DNA of 64,000 nucleotides from Peribacillus muralis (GTDB lineage Bacteria; Bacillota; Bacilli; Bacillales; DSM-1321). Of the stretch, positions 63,988 through 64,000 are shown piece after piece. Position numbers and translations under genes: made by a program. The notes beneath the pieces are model-generated. The model searched no databases and was not told where the DNA came from. It was given only the letters and a program-made list of their open reading frames with translations. The stretch is taken from contig NZ_LMBV01000002.1 in NCBI RefSeq assembly GCF_001439925.1, positions 249,405 through 313,404 of the forward strand, given 5' to 3'. Position 1 is the first letter of the stretch. Every line of letters starts with the position of its first letter.

Positions 63988-63996
63988 AAGGAGGAG
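63988..63996 (+). promoter_or_regulatory. Ribosome binding site of a gene cut by the window end
   Basis: AAGGAGGAG lies a few bases from the end of the window. The start codon should lie just beyond base 64000. Confidence 0.5.
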
Positions 63997-64000
63997 TGAT

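Overview
The window reads as one continuous piece of chromosome from an aerobic, endospore-forming, low-to-mid GC Gram-positive bacterium of the Bacillaceae. The supporting signs are strong AGGAGG-type ribosome binding sites, frequent TTG and GTG starts, S-box and L-box riboswitches, and spore genes (a gerA-type operon, two CotF-like coat proteins, a YhcN-type lipoprotein, sporulenol synthase). Many genes look close to Bacillus subtilis counterparts. A Bacillus/Peribacillus-like genome is likely, but genus is inference. I saw no IS element, prophage or CRISPR array.

Layout, left half. 1-7 kb: a NERD-domain protein; a formate dehydrogenase/DUF1641 pair on the minus strand with an attenuator-like leader, divergent from a LysR regulator; and an AEC transporter. 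7-14 kb: the membrane-fluidity system des-desK-desR, msrA, and an OmpR-type two-component system with its PepSY protein. 14-20 kb: tRNA-Cys, a TPR protein, a DnaA-box cluster, sporulenol synthase, an M14 carboxypeptidase and a DUF1450 protein. 20-24 kb: a Fur-boxed siderophore importer (yclNOPQ type). 24-34 kb: lipoteichoic acid synthase, an RraA-like protein, small membrane proteins, a YhcN lipoprotein and a gerA-type germination operon.

Layout, right half. 34-43 kb: a lysine permease behind a lysine riboswitch, a LacI regulator, the manganese importer mntABCD, a RodA/FtsW protein, a large repeat array and two coat proteins. 43-57 kb matches the order of the B. subtilis yus region: fadM, yuzL, fadN-fadA-fadE behind a FadR box, yusI, gcvH, yusF, yusE, then metNIQ. 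An S-box-controlled metY is inserted before metNIQ, which has its own S-box. 57-63 kb is sufCDSUB, which builds Fe-S clusters needed by enzymes such as the formate dehydrogenase.

The most interesting non-genic signals are these. (1) A perfect 30-bp direct repeat of the sufB 3' end brackets about 1 kb of AT-rich DNA with a frameshifted gene, like a small integrated element. (2) Four intergenic arrays are built of 20-21-bp units, close to two helical turns; three lie downstream of intrinsic terminators. (3) Five DnaA boxes sit in one convergent intergenic gap. (4) The fdhF leader holds a strong terminator hairpin in an orientation that can only act on fdhF itself. (5) A multi-stem RNA ending in a U-tract lies upstream of suf. 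(6) About 11-bp-phased TTCAT-like repeats lie before both transcription units of the two-component/PepSY locus.
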